Assembly: GCF_020923435.1 (NCBI RefSeq)
Contig: NZ_CP087263.1
Span: 434,001 to 498,000, forward strand
Direction: 5' to 3'
DNA length: 64,000 nucleotides
Source: Brevibacillus humidisoli
GTDB lineage: Bacteria; Bacillota; Bacilli; Brevibacillales; Brevibacillaceae
The notes below the pieces were generated by a model. It searched no databases. It saw nothing but the letters and a program-made list of their open reading frames with translations, and was not told the origin of the DNA. Positions 35,526-43,503 of this stretch are shown here, piece by piece (positions within the stretch are counted from its first letter, which is position 1; the number at the start of each line of letters is the position of its first letter). Position numbers and translations under genes: made by a program.

Positions 35526-36971
35526 ATGCAAGCACAAACAGAACAAAAAACCATTCCCGTTTACGGTCAGTACATCGCGGGAGAGTGGCGCAGCGAGGGA
35601 GAGACACTGCCGGTGATCAACAAGTACACCGGTGAGGAAGTGGCGCGGATCGTCAAAGCGTCTCGAGAAGAGGTGCGGGAAGCGGTGACAAATGCGCTGG
35701 AGACGTTCCGCCGCACCAAACTGACCCCCACCCAGCGCTATGAGATCCTGATGCGTGCCGCCCAACTGTGTCAGGAGCGGAAGGAAGAGCTAGCGCTGAC
35801 CATGGTGCATGAAGTGGGCAAGGTGCTAAAAGATGCGCGGGCAGAGGTGGATCGCGGGGTTCAGACCTTGATCGCTTCTGCGGAAGAAGCGAAGCGGATT
35901 GCTGGTGAAGGCATCCCGCTGGCCCAGCCAGGCGGTGAAAACAAGCTGGCGTTCACCATTCGAGTGCCGGTTGGTGTCGTCGGAGCGATCACTCCGTTCA
36001 ACTTTCCGTTTAACTTGACTGTACACAAGCTGGGACCGGCAATCGCGGCGGGCAATACAGTTGTGTTGAAACCGGCCGAGCTAACCCCGATTATCGCCTG
36101 CAAGCTGGTGGAGATCCTGAGCGAGGCAGGCCTGCCGGCCGGATTTATCAATGTGGTGAATGGATTGGGACCGGAGACTGGTCAATATCTGCTGGAAGAT
36201 GAGCGGATCGCCATGTTTACCTTTACCGGCAGTCCCGGTGTCGGGCGCCATATCAAAAGTACGACCGGGATTCGTAAAGTCACACTGGAGTTGGGCAACA
36301 ATTCACCCAACATCGTGCACGAGGACGCTCCCGACCTCGATCGTGCAGCCGAGCTCTGTGTGACACGCGGATTTAGCAACGCCGGTCAAGCGTGCATCTC
36401 TGTGCAGCGCGTATACGTGCACCGTGATATCTACGATACCTTTGTGGAAAAAGCGGTTCGTGTCGTCCAATCGCTCAAGGTGGGCAACCCGGAAGATCCG
36501 ACCACAGATGTGGGTCCGATGATCACGGAAAAAGAAGCGAAACGGGCGGAAGAGTGGATTCAGGAAGCGGTTGACGGTGGAGCGAAAGTGGCCGTCGGGG
36601 GGACGCGTGAAGGGGCTGTACTGTACCCGACCGTGCTCACCAACGTAACGCCGGAGATGAAGGTGATGTGCCAAGAGGTGTTCGCCCCGGTGATCAGCAT
36701 CGTGCCGTATGACGAGATTGACGAGGCGTTCCGCGAGGCCAATGAGAGCCGTTTCGGCCTTCAGGTGGGGCTGTTTACCGCCAACCTGCAGCTGGCCATG
36801 CGGGCGGCGCATGAGTTGGAGTTCGGTGGAGTGATCATCAACGACGTCTCTACCTATCGTGCCGACGTGATGCCGTACGGCGGTGTGAAAGACAGCGGCA
36901 TCGGCAAGGAAGGGCCGCGTTACGCGGTTCAGGAGATGACGGATGAACGGATTGTCGTAATCAATCTGTAA
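35526..36971 (+). CDS. Aldehyde dehydrogenase family protein
   Basis: 481 residues. NAD-binding FTGSPGVGRH, general base in LELGNNSPNIV, catalytic Cys in AGQACISVQRVY. The sequence type (ELGNNSPNIV, DVMPYGGVKDSGIGKEG) resembles lactaldehyde/phosphonoacetaldehyde-type dehydrogenases. The start ATG 35526 lies behind GGAAAGGAGAGAATC. Followed 19 bp later by an iron-type alcohol dehydrogenase, so the pair could carry a hydroxyaldehyde between alcohol and acid in the acid-sugar pathway; the substrate is unknown. Confidence 0.88.
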   Translation: MQAQTEQKTIPVYGQYIAGEWRSEGETLPVINKYTGEEVARIVKASREEVREAVTNALETFRRTKLTPTQRYEILMRAAQLCQERKEELALTMVHEVGKVLKDARAEVDRGVQTLIASAEEAKRIAGEGIPLAQPGGENKLAFTIRVPVGVVGAITPFNFPFNLTVHKLGPAIAAGNTVVLKPAELTPIIACKLVEILSEAGLPAGFINVVNGLGPETGQYLLEDERIAMFTFTGSPGVGRHIKSTTGIRKVTLELGNNSPNIVHEDAPDLDRAAELCVTRGFSNAGQACISVQRVYVHRDIYDTFVEKAVRVVQSLKVGNPEDPTTDVGPMITEKEAKRAEEWIQEAVDGGAKVAVGGTREGAVLYPTVLTNVTPEMKVMCQEVFAPVISIVPYDEIDEAFREANESRFGLQVGLFTANLQLAMRAAHELEFGGVIINDVSTYRADVMPYGGVKDSGIGKEGPRYAVQEMTDERIVVINL

Positions 36972-36990
36972 TGAGGAGATGGAGAGAACC

Positions 36991-38193
36991 ATGCGAAATA
37001 CCTGGGAGTTCTACTCGACAGAAAAAATCGTGTTCGGTATCGGTGCGATTCGACAGCTGGATTCGGTACTGACGCGATTGAAAGCAAAAAATATCCTGCT
37101 GGTTACCGACCCGGGCATTAAGCAGGCGGGGATTGCCGACCGTGTTGTCGCCATCCTCCAAGAGGCTGACTACCAAGTGGTCGTCTACGACAAGGCAGTG
37201 CCGGAACCTCCCGTAGAGACGGCTCTGGAATGCTTCCAGTTCGCCAAGGACCAGATGAATACAGATGCCGTGATTGGGCTTGGCGGCGGCAGCAGCATCG
37301 ATTTGGCCAAAGTGGTTGCGCTGTTGATGGCACATGGTGGTCATCCGCTCGACTACTTTGGTGAGAACCTGGTGCCAGGTCCGATTGCACCGCTGATCGC
37401 GATCCCCACGACGGCGGGAACTGGCTCGGAGGTAACATCGGTTGCGGTACTGACCGATGTGGAGAACAATATCAAAGTAGGCATCTCGGACAACTACCTG
37501 CGTCCTGCCGTGGCGCTGCTCGATCCCGAACTAACGGTTGGGCTGCCGCCATACGTGACCGCCTGCTCCGGCATTGATGCGCTCTCCCACGCAATCGAAG
37601 CGTACACGGCGAAAAACTTCAAATACATCCAAGCGGAGGGTAGCATTCTCTTCCAAGGTTCGATTCCGATCAGCGACACGCTGGCACTGGAAGCAATCGA
37701 GCTGATCGTACAGAATCTGCCGTTAGCCGTCCATCAAGGCAGCAATCTGGAAGCACGATCCAATATGTTGCTTGGCAGTCTGCTGGCGGGGATGGCATTC
37801 TCCAACGCCGGTACAGCGGCTGCCCACGCCCTGGCCTATCCGATCGGCGGACTGGTCAAATCACCGCACGGCGAAGTGACTGGACTGCTGCTGCCATATG
37901 TGATGGAGTTCAACGTCGAAGTGGAGCCGAAAAAAATGGCCAAGATCGCACGTGCCTGTGGAATTGATCCGACAGGGGCAAGCGAACGCGAGTTGGCGCT
38001 GGAAGCGCCCAAAGCGATCCTGAGGCTGTTGGAGGTAATCGGACTCCCTACTCGACTGTCGCAGATCGGGATCAAGGAAGATCAGATCCCGCAGATTGCG
38101 GAAAAAGCACTGCCGATCCTGCGCCTGGTGCGCAACAACCCGCGGGTGCCGACACAGCAGGGATTTGAAGAACTGCTGCGCAAGGCACTGTAA
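36991..38193 (+). CDS. Iron-containing alcohol dehydrogenase (group III)
   Basis: 400 residues starting MRNTWEFYSTEKIVFGIGAI at ATG 36991 behind GAGGAGATGGAGAG. Motifs: GLGGGSSIDLAK (dinucleotide binding), TTAGTGSEVTSVAVLTD, and the metal-binding histidines of GIDALSHAIEAYTA and AAHALAYPIGG. An extended loop, KYIQAEGSILFQGSIPISD, separates the first metal motif from the following helix. Substrate is likely a short hydroxyaldehyde or hydroxyacid; codirectional with the aldehyde dehydrogenase and PdxA2 genes. Confidence 0.9.
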   Translation: MRNTWEFYSTEKIVFGIGAIRQLDSVLTRLKAKNILLVTDPGIKQAGIADRVVAILQEADYQVVVYDKAVPEPPVETALECFQFAKDQMNTDAVIGLGGGSSIDLAKVVALLMAHGGHPLDYFGENLVPGPIAPLIAIPTTAGTGSEVTSVAVLTDVENNIKVGISDNYLRPAVALLDPELTVGLPPYVTACSGIDALSHAIEAYTAKNFKYIQAEGSILFQGSIPISDTLALEAIELIVQNLPLAVHQGSNLEARSNMLLGSLLAGMAFSNAGTAAAHALAYPIGGLVKSPHGEVTGLLLPYVMEFNVEVEPKKMAKIARACGIDPTGASERELALEAPKAILRLLEVIGLPTRLSQIGIKEDQIPQIAEKALPILRLVRNNPRVPTQQGFEELLRKAL

Positions 38194-38252
38194 GCGCACT
38201 GTCGCATGCCGCACAGTCTTGACACACCTGAGGAAGGGATGCGTGATACTTG

Positions 38253-39254
38253 ATGTCGAGTGAAAAACCAATTGTTGCGATTACCATGGGCGATGGAGCG
38301 GGTGTGGGCCCGGAGATTATCATGAAGGCCCTGAGCGATCGAGCGGTCTATGAAGCGTGTGCTCCGCTGGTCGTGGGAGATGCCAAACTGCTGGAGAGGG
38401 CCGACTCCATTGTCGGAAGCGGTTTAAGCGTACGGTCGATCTCTGCTGTAGACGAAGCTTCTTTTCAACCGGGTACGGTCGACTGCATGGATCTCAATCT
38501 GCTGCCCGCCGATCTGCCATTCGGCCAGGTTTCGGCGGAAGCAGGGAATGCTGCGTTTCGTTACCTGGAGAAAGCAATCCAACTGGCTAACGAGGGGCTG
38601 ATCGATGCGATCTGTACCGCTCCGCTCAACAAAGAAGCCCTGCACAAGGCAGGCCACATCTATCCTGGGCATACCGAGATTCTGGCCGAACTGACGGGAA
38701 CCAAGGACTTTTCGATGATGCTGTCGGCGCCTAAGCTGAAAGTGATCCACGTCACCACCCACATCGGATTGATCGACGCCGTCAAGATAATCAACCCGGA
38801 GCGGGTCTATACGGTGATCAAACTGGCGCACGATACGCTGCAGAAAGCAGGCTACCGCGAGCCGCGCATCGCTGTTTGCGGCATCAATCCGCACGCCGGT
38901 GAAAACGGTCTGTTCGGGTACGGAGAAGAAGAGGAAAAAGTGATACCTGCTGTGGAAAAGGCACAGGCGGAGGGAATCAACGTCGTCGGCCCACTGCCGG
39001 CCGATACGCTGTTTTTCCGCACGACGCGCGGCGATTTCGACATCGTCGTAGCCATGTACCACGATCAGGGACACGGTCCGGTCAAAGTGCTTGGATTGGA
39101 AGCAGGTGTGAACATCACAGTTGGCCTGCCGATCATTCGCACCAGTGTCGATCACGGTACGGCTTTTGACATCGCCGGAAAAGGGATCGCCGATGAATTG
39201 AGTCTGAAAGAAGCGCTTCGCCAGGCGATTGAACTGGCACCCAAGCGTGCTTAA
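38253..39254 (+). CDS. PdxA2-type 4-phospho-tetronate dehydrogenase
   Basis: 333 residues of the PdxA family: ITMGDGAGVGPEI at the start, CTAPLNKEALHKAGHIYPGHTEIL (metal-binding His region), CGINPHAGENGLFGYGEEE and MYHDQGHGPVKVLGLEAGVNITVGLPIIRTSVDHGTAFDIAG. In vitamin B6 synthesis PdxA acts on 4-phosphohydroxy-threonine, but when linked with a DUF1537 kinase the PdxA2 type oxidises D-threonate/erythronate 4-phosphate to dihydroxyacetone phosphate and CO2. Cluster context supports the latter. A terminator follows at 39262. Confidence 0.88.
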   Translation: MSSEKPIVAITMGDGAGVGPEIIMKALSDRAVYEACAPLVVGDAKLLERADSIVGSGLSVRSISAVDEASFQPGTVDCMDLNLLPADLPFGQVSAEAGNAAFRYLEKAIQLANEGLIDAICTAPLNKEALHKAGHIYPGHTEILAELTGTKDFSMMLSAPKLKVIHVTTHIGLIDAVKIINPERVYTVIKLAHDTLQKAGYREPRIAVCGINPHAGENGLFGYGEEEEKVIPAVEKAQAEGINVVGPLPADTLFFRTTRGDFDIVVAMYHDQGHGPVKVLGLEAGVNITVGLPIIRTSVDHGTAFDIAGKGIADELSLKEALRQAIELAPKRA

Positions 39255-39261
39255 AATAGAG

Positions 39262-39303
39262 ACGGGAGGGGCAGCGACATCAGGGTTGCTGTCCCGTTTT
39301 TGT
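39262..39303 (+). terminator. Rho-independent terminator after pdxA2
   Basis: ACGGGA (39262-39267) pairs with TCCCGT (39292-39297) and GCAGC with GTTGC in the inner stem; TTTTTGTC follows. Confidence 0.75.
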
Positions 39304-39374
39304 CTCTGGGAGGAGGCGAGACTTCCCCCAAAGAGCGAGATGATCTTCCCAGTACATAAAGGAGGCTGACAGGC

Positions 39375-40358
39375 ATGAGCAAACCGAAACTGGTAGTGAC
39401 AAGAGAGCTGCCCGAAGAGGCGATGCACCTGCTAAAGGAAGAGGCAGATCTGTACGTCTGGGAGAGTGAGTCGGAGTCGATTCCCCGCTCTGTCCTGCTG
39501 CAGGAGGTGCAACAGGCGACCGGAATTGTGACCAATGTTGCCGATTCCATCGATCGGGAAGTGTTGGATGCCGCCCCTCACCTTCGGGTCGTCAGCACGA
39601 TGGCGGTCGGTTTTGACAATATCGACGTGAACACAGCAACGCAAAGGGGGATTGCCATCGGACATACACCGGGGATTCTCACGGAAACGACAGCGGATCT
39701 GACGTTTGCTCTGTTGATGGCGACAGCGCGACGAGTGGTCGACGGCGACCGCTTTGTCAGAAATGGGGAATGGAAGAGTTGGGGTCCGATGCTGCTCACT
39801 GGACAGGATATATACGGGGCGACGATCGGGATCATTGGGATGGGCCGGATCGGAGAGGCTGTAGCCAGACGAGCGGCCGGATTTGCGATGAAACTGCTCT
39901 ATCACAACCGCAGCAGACGGCCGGAGGTGGAACAGAAGCTGGGGGCTGAATATCGCTCGTTGGACGAACTGCTGGCCGAGTCGGACTATGTGGTGCTGAT
40001 GGCCCCAGGTTCACCGGATACGTACCGGATGATTGGAGCGAGGGAAATTTCTTTGATGAAGCGGTCGGCAGTGTTTATCAACACATCGCGTGGAACCAAT
40101 GTAGATGAGCAGGCGCTTTACCAGGCGTTGAAGGAAAAGCGGATCTGGGCGGCAGGATTGGACGTGTTTGAGCAAGAGCCGATCCGCACAGACCATCCGC
40201 TGCTGTCGTTGGACAACGTTGTCGTCCTACCTCATATCGGCAGCGCCAGTATTGCAACGCGGACCAGGATGGCCGTGATTGCTGCGAAAAACGCTTTGGC
40301 CGGGATCAGAGGGGAACGCTTGTTGCATACCGTTAACCCGGAGGTTTACGAAGCGTAA
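39375..40358 (+). CDS. D-isomer-specific 2-hydroxyacid dehydrogenase (glyoxylate/hydroxypyruvate reductase type)
   Basis: 327 residues. NAD(P)-binding GIIGMGRIGEAVARR, catalytic Arg in NTSRGTNVDEQAL, Glu in GLDVFEQEP and His in LPHIGSAS. GhrB-like proteins reduce glyoxylate, hydroxypyruvate and 2-keto acids. It has its own AAAGGAGGCTGACAGGC site and lies 120 bp beyond a terminator, so it may be a separate unit, but orientation and theme place it with the acid-sugar cluster, where it could handle a 2-keto tetronate or hydroxypyruvate. Confidence 0.9.
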   Translation: MSKPKLVVTRELPEEAMHLLKEEADLYVWESESESIPRSVLLQEVQQATGIVTNVADSIDREVLDAAPHLRVVSTMAVGFDNIDVNTATQRGIAIGHTPGILTETTADLTFALLMATARRVVDGDRFVRNGEWKSWGPMLLTGQDIYGATIGIIGMGRIGEAVARRAAGFAMKLLYHNRSRRPEVEQKLGAEYRSLDELLAESDYVVLMAPGSPDTYRMIGAREISLMKRSAVFINTSRGTNVDEQALYQALKEKRIWAAGLDVFEQEPIRTDHPLLSLDNVVVLPHIGSASIATRTRMAVIAAKNALAGIRGERLLHTVNPEVYEA

Positions 40359-40474
40359 GGCCGGGACTTAGTACACGCAAGTCCGGCATCCAGAACCAGA
40401 CCAGCGGGGGCTCCTGGGCCGCAAGCAGGGAGGAAAAGATCTTCCACTGCTTCAGTCGGCAGGCTCCGCGCTGG

Positions 40475-40942
40475 TCAGGACTGGCGGTTTCGCCGCTTCT
40501 TGGCTCTCGATTTTTGTTGGGGTTCCTGCTGTAGTTCCTGCTCCTGCTCCTGTCGCTTTTCCTTGATGATCATCCAGGCTAGCCGCATGTGACGCAGCAG
40601 TTCGGCTTGTTCTTCCTCAGAGAGCTCCAACTGCTCTTCCCCGAAATAGAGAACATGTCTTTCGCTGATAAAGGCTTGCAGGTCACCAGCAGCCGGATGA
40701 GACGGATTTGTCTCTTTGCCGCTCGACGGTTCTGGTTTGGACTGATCCGTCCGCCCGAGCAGATAATCGATGGAAGTGCCAAAAAAATCGGCCAGCTTTT
40801 GCAGTGTTTCGTAGTCGGCCTGGTTGTCATCTGTCTCGTATCGGGCATATGTTGAGCGATTGAGACCGATGCGGTTGGCCAAATCTTGCTGGGACAAGCC
40901 CAGTTGATGCCGCAAATGTTTCAGGCGTGTTCCAAACGTCAT
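40475..40942 (-). CDS. XRE family HTH regulator with Gln-rich, basic C-terminal tail
   Basis: About 155 residues. HTH_3 domain at the N-terminus: MTFGTRLKHLRHQLGLSQQD, then LANRIGLNRSTYARYETDDNQADYETLQKLADFFGTSIDYLLG. The remainder has an acidic segment (ISERHVLYFGEEQLELSEEEQ) and ends with a Gln-rich then Lys/Arg-rich tail (QEQEQELQQEPQQKSRAKKR). ATG 40942 follows GGGAGGTCATCGT. Divergent from a second XRE gene with shared operator-like repeats. Confidence 0.85.
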   Translation of the reverse strand: MTFGTRLKHLRHQLGLSQQDLANRIGLNRSTYARYETDDNQADYETLQKLADFFGTSIDYLLGRTDQSKPEPSSGKETNPSHPAAGDLQAFISERHVLYFGEEQLELSEEEQAELLRHMRLAWMIIKEKRQEQEQELQQEPQQKSRAKKRRNRQS

Positions 40943-40962
40943 ACGATGACCTCCCACCATCT

Positions 40963-41049
40963 ATTATAGGTGACAAAAAATCACATTGAAAGTTGTGTTC
41001 TCAAGTATCACATTGACGCTTGAAATGTGATGAAAGATCACTGTATACT
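40963..41049. promoter_or_regulatory. Divergent promoter/operator region of two XRE genes
   Basis: Rightward: TTGAAA (41020-41025), 18 bp, TATACT (41044-41049). Leftward: TATAAT on the minus strand (40963-40968). TCACATT occurs at 40981-40987 and 41008-41014, and AATGTGA at 41024-41030, the last two forming an inverted repeat with a 9-bp gap that overlaps the rightward -35. Likely binding sites for one or both XRE proteins. Confidence 0.6.
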
Positions 41050-41080
41050 TTTGGTAACAGATGGGAATGGGGGGAACGGA

Positions 41081-41347
41081 ATGAGGAGATATCACTGGCT
41101 GGAGGCGCTGCGGTTGAAGGAAGGGATGACACAAGCAGAGGTTGCCAAACGATCGGGCATTGATCGCACATACTACACCAAGATTGAGCGGGGGAAGGTT
41201 CCGAGTGTTCGGGTAGCGATGCGGATCGCAAACGTACTCGGATTTGAATGGACTCTTTTTTTTGAATTGTCTTGTGATGTTTCTTCACAAAAAGAAAGAG
41301 ATAGGTCACAGTCGAGCACAGATGAGGGCAAGAAGGGGAGAACCTGA
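41081..41347 (+). CDS. Short XRE family HTH regulator
   Basis: 88 residues: an HTH domain, MRRYHWLEALRLKEGMTQAE and VAKRSGIDRTYYTKIERGKVPSVRVAMRIANVLGFEWTLFF, and a short polar tail. ATG 41081 follows GGGGGGAACGGA. Its TGA overlaps the ATG of the next gene by one base, so it is translationally coupled to the peptidase-like protein. The arrangement recalls XRE/ImmA-type pairs in which a regulator is coupled to a metalloprotease. Confidence 0.88.
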   Translation: MRRYHWLEALRLKEGMTQAEVAKRSGIDRTYYTKIERGKVPSVRVAMRIANVLGFEWTLFFELSCDVSSQKERDRSQSSTDEGKKGRT

Positions 41348-42633
41348 TGCAGGAGACCGCAAACAGGCAGATGAGTGAGGCAGAGAGCCTGGCTTGGGAA
41401 GGGTGTCATGCCTGGAGTAGCCTGTATGGAATGCTGGTGCAGCGGATGCGGATTCCGATTGAACAGAGAGAGCGGGTGGTGCAGCTTCCCATCGATCAGG
41501 CGGACTATCTGTTGCGTCATGGGAATCGTCTCGTCAGATCGACACTGGTAGAGAAGTGGGAGGAGATCTGGTCAAGAGAGGCAGAATGTTTTGCCTGCAT
41601 CCTGAATCAACTGAGTGGACTGCGTCTTGCCGTCTATCAGCAGCGGGGGTGGGACTTTGTGCTCAAAGAACCCCTGCAGCGCAATCGTCTTTCCATTCTC
41701 ACTCTGCAGGCGATGTGGGAAGCGATTGATCTCGGCAAAGAACGATTGATCCCTTTTCTGCAGCGCAAGGCGAAGCTGCTTGGCAAGGAGAAACTGGGCT
41801 GGCATGAAGTGAGGTGGCCGATCGGACGCATATTCCGGCTGGTCGATCCGATGGAAGCGTTTCTGCGTCTGGCGGATTGGGCGGAAGCGAACTGTCCGAT
41901 GCTGTCTCGGTTCGCTCGCAGTTTGGCTGCTCAGACCCAGCCAGCCGCCAGTCGAAGTGGTACGTTGGCAGAGGTTGCAGGTATGATGGGTCAGGCGTTC
42001 ATACAGGGTCTGGTCCGGGCAGCACCTTCTCCCGAGCGGAAACAGGGGATCCCGCCCCTATACAGCGGGGATCTGGCAGCAGCCTTCTTGGAGCAGTGGC
42101 TGGCCGATTACGCCATTGCGGCAGCTTCATCAGTGGAGGAGAAGCTGGCGATTATCGAGGAAAAGCTGCAGCGCGCCGTCTACTATCTGATGCAGATGCA
42201 CGCCCGCTTCCTGTTTGAACTGCGATTCTATGAACGGAGGAAGCGTGGGCCGGTGGCGGTCAACACGCTGAACCAACTGATGCTGGACGCCCAATCGTTT
42301 GCCTATGGCGAAGCGCTTGAGACGTATCATCCGTACGATTGGGCGTCTGACGAGCAGTTTTATCGGGTGGCAGAACCGTTCTGCCACTTTCAGCAGACGT
42401 TTGCGTATTTGCTGGGTAGCTGGATCTATCGTCTGACGTGGATAGAGGGGGCATTCATCGAGCAGTCGTACATCCGCTTTTTGCAAGCAGGAGGACGGGG
42501 ATCGACTGAGGAGCAGGCTGCCCGCTGTTTTTCGGTGGACCTACAGAGTTCCGATTTCTGGTGGCAAGCGATGCAATCGGTGCTGATAGAGGTAGACCTA
42601 TTTCTCCGGTATACGGAATCGTCATCCCATTAG
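41347..42633 (+). CDS. M3 oligoendopeptidase F-like protein with lost active site (pseudopeptidase)
   Basis: 428 residues. Large parts match the PepF/M3B catalytic region: NQLSGLRLAVYQQRGWDFVL, LQAMWEAIDLGKERLIPFLQRKAKLLGKEKLGWHEV, and the C-terminal MQMHARFLFELRFYERRKRG, YHPYDWASDEQFY and PFCHFQQTFAYLLGSWIYRL. Where the family has AHELGHAF this protein has AGMMGQAF (residues 211-218): both zinc-binding His and the catalytic Glu are gone, and the downstream third ligand Glu aligns with Asp. It also lacks the family's N-terminal ~150 residues. Coupled to an XRE gene, it is more likely a sensor or binding protein than a protease. Confidence 0.8.
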   Translation: MQETANRQMSEAESLAWEGCHAWSSLYGMLVQRMRIPIEQRERVVQLPIDQADYLLRHGNRLVRSTLVEKWEEIWSREAECFACILNQLSGLRLAVYQQRGWDFVLKEPLQRNRLSILTLQAMWEAIDLGKERLIPFLQRKAKLLGKEKLGWHEVRWPIGRIFRLVDPMEAFLRLADWAEANCPMLSRFARSLAAQTQPAASRSGTLAEVAGMMGQAFIQGLVRAAPSPERKQGIPPLYSGDLAAAFLEQWLADYAIAAASSVEEKLAIIEEKLQRAVYYLMQMHARFLFELRFYERRKRGPVAVNTLNQLMLDAQSFAYGEALETYHPYDWASDEQFYRVAEPFCHFQQTFAYLLGSWIYRLTWIEGAFIEQSYIRFLQAGGRGSTEEQAARCFSVDLQSSDFWWQAMQSVLIEVDLFLRYTESSSH

Positions 42634-43407
42634 CGAGTCGCTGCCAATATGACGAGTACGATCCCGCTCTTTTCTTCGCTTGATGAAATCTGACAGCGCA
42701 AATGGTATGTACAGCAGGAAAAAGAACAGAACGGCGATCACCTCCAGCGACAGGACATACCATGGATATGGGCCTAAAAAGTCAATCACGCTGGGATTGG
42801 CCGGTTTTCGTGCGACAAACATATAGTTGCCTCCGGTCAGGTAGTTGGCGACGGCAACGACCGGCAGGAGCAGATTGAGAAACGTCATCGCTTTCCATAT
42901 GGAGCGAATGGTCGGTCGATATCCCTCTACCACGGTGAGAAACAGGCAGGAGAGCAGAATACCCGCATGTGCCAGAAAAAAATGAAAAAACCGGAAGTGA
43001 GGAAACGGATAAAACAGCTCGGGGGTGAGGAGAGCTTGGCTCGCACCACCGATGCCGACAAAAAAGAGGATCTCGTACAGCAGCTTGTTTTTGTTGATCA
43101 GGACGACGACGGACAACAGCAGCGTGATGCTGCACAACTGAAGCGGCAAGGCATAGCTGGCGTCCCAGCCGATTGACAACACATACCATAGCTGCAGAGA
43201 GATCTCGGACAGCAGCAGAACGGCTGCCAGCACGCAGCGGGCAGAGGTGTTCCACTTTTCTTTTTGCAGCAGTTCTCTCTTATGGTACAGCATCCACAGC
43301 AGCAGAGCGATGAGAAGCAGAGCCGTCAAGTGTGACGGAGAAAACAGACGAAAGGGGTCTCCAGAGAACGTAGCGGAGAAAAACCAATCCATCGACATGG
43401 CCTCCAT
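42622..43407 (-). CDS. YwaF family (TIGR02206) integral membrane protein
   Basis: 261 residues with six or seven membrane segments. Family-like stretches are FSPSHLTALLLIALLLWM, SLQLWYVLSIGWDASYALPLQLCSI, LTPELFYPFPHFRFFHFFLAHAGILLSC and PYPWYVLSLEVIAVLFFFLLY. Function is unknown in the family. Internal starts at 43398 or 43392 are possible. Its end overlaps the convergent pseudopeptidase gene by 12 bp. Confidence 0.85.
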   Translation of the reverse strand: MEAMSMDWFFSATFSGDPFRLFSPSHLTALLLIALLLWMLYHKRELLQKEKWNTSARCVLAAVLLLSEISLQLWYVLSIGWDASYALPLQLCSITLLLSVVVLINKNKLLYEILFFVGIGGASQALLTPELFYPFPHFRFFHFFLAHAGILLSCLFLTVVEGYRPTIRSIWKAMTFLNLLLPVVAVANYLTGGNYMFVARKPANPSVIDFLGPYPWYVLSLEVIAVLFFFLLYIPFALSDFIKRRKERDRTRHIGSDSLMG

Positions 43408-43454
43408 TTATTGGTTGCTACACCTATTTTACTGTTTTTGCCGTGCTGTGGATA

Positions 43455-43490
43455 GAAAAAACCCCCTTTGGCATACACCAAAAGGAGGTT
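43455..43490 (-). terminator. Terminator of the siderophore-binding-protein gene
   Basis: Minus strand AACCTCCTTTTGG, loop, CCAAAGGGGGTT (one mismatch/bulge) followed by TTTTTTC, 14 bp past the stop codon. Confidence 0.8.
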
Positions 43491-43503
43491 CAGCTAAAAG
43501 GAG

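Noticed and set aside
38424-39428. 334-codon open frame opposite pdxA2
   Set aside because: Antisense to a conserved enzyme gene, rich in Arg/His/Cys as typical of shadow frames.
40399-40476. GACCAGCG/CGCTGGTC inverted pair as terminator
   Set aside because: Loop of over 60 nt, no T-run, and the right arm lies at the end of the XRE gene; not a credible terminator.
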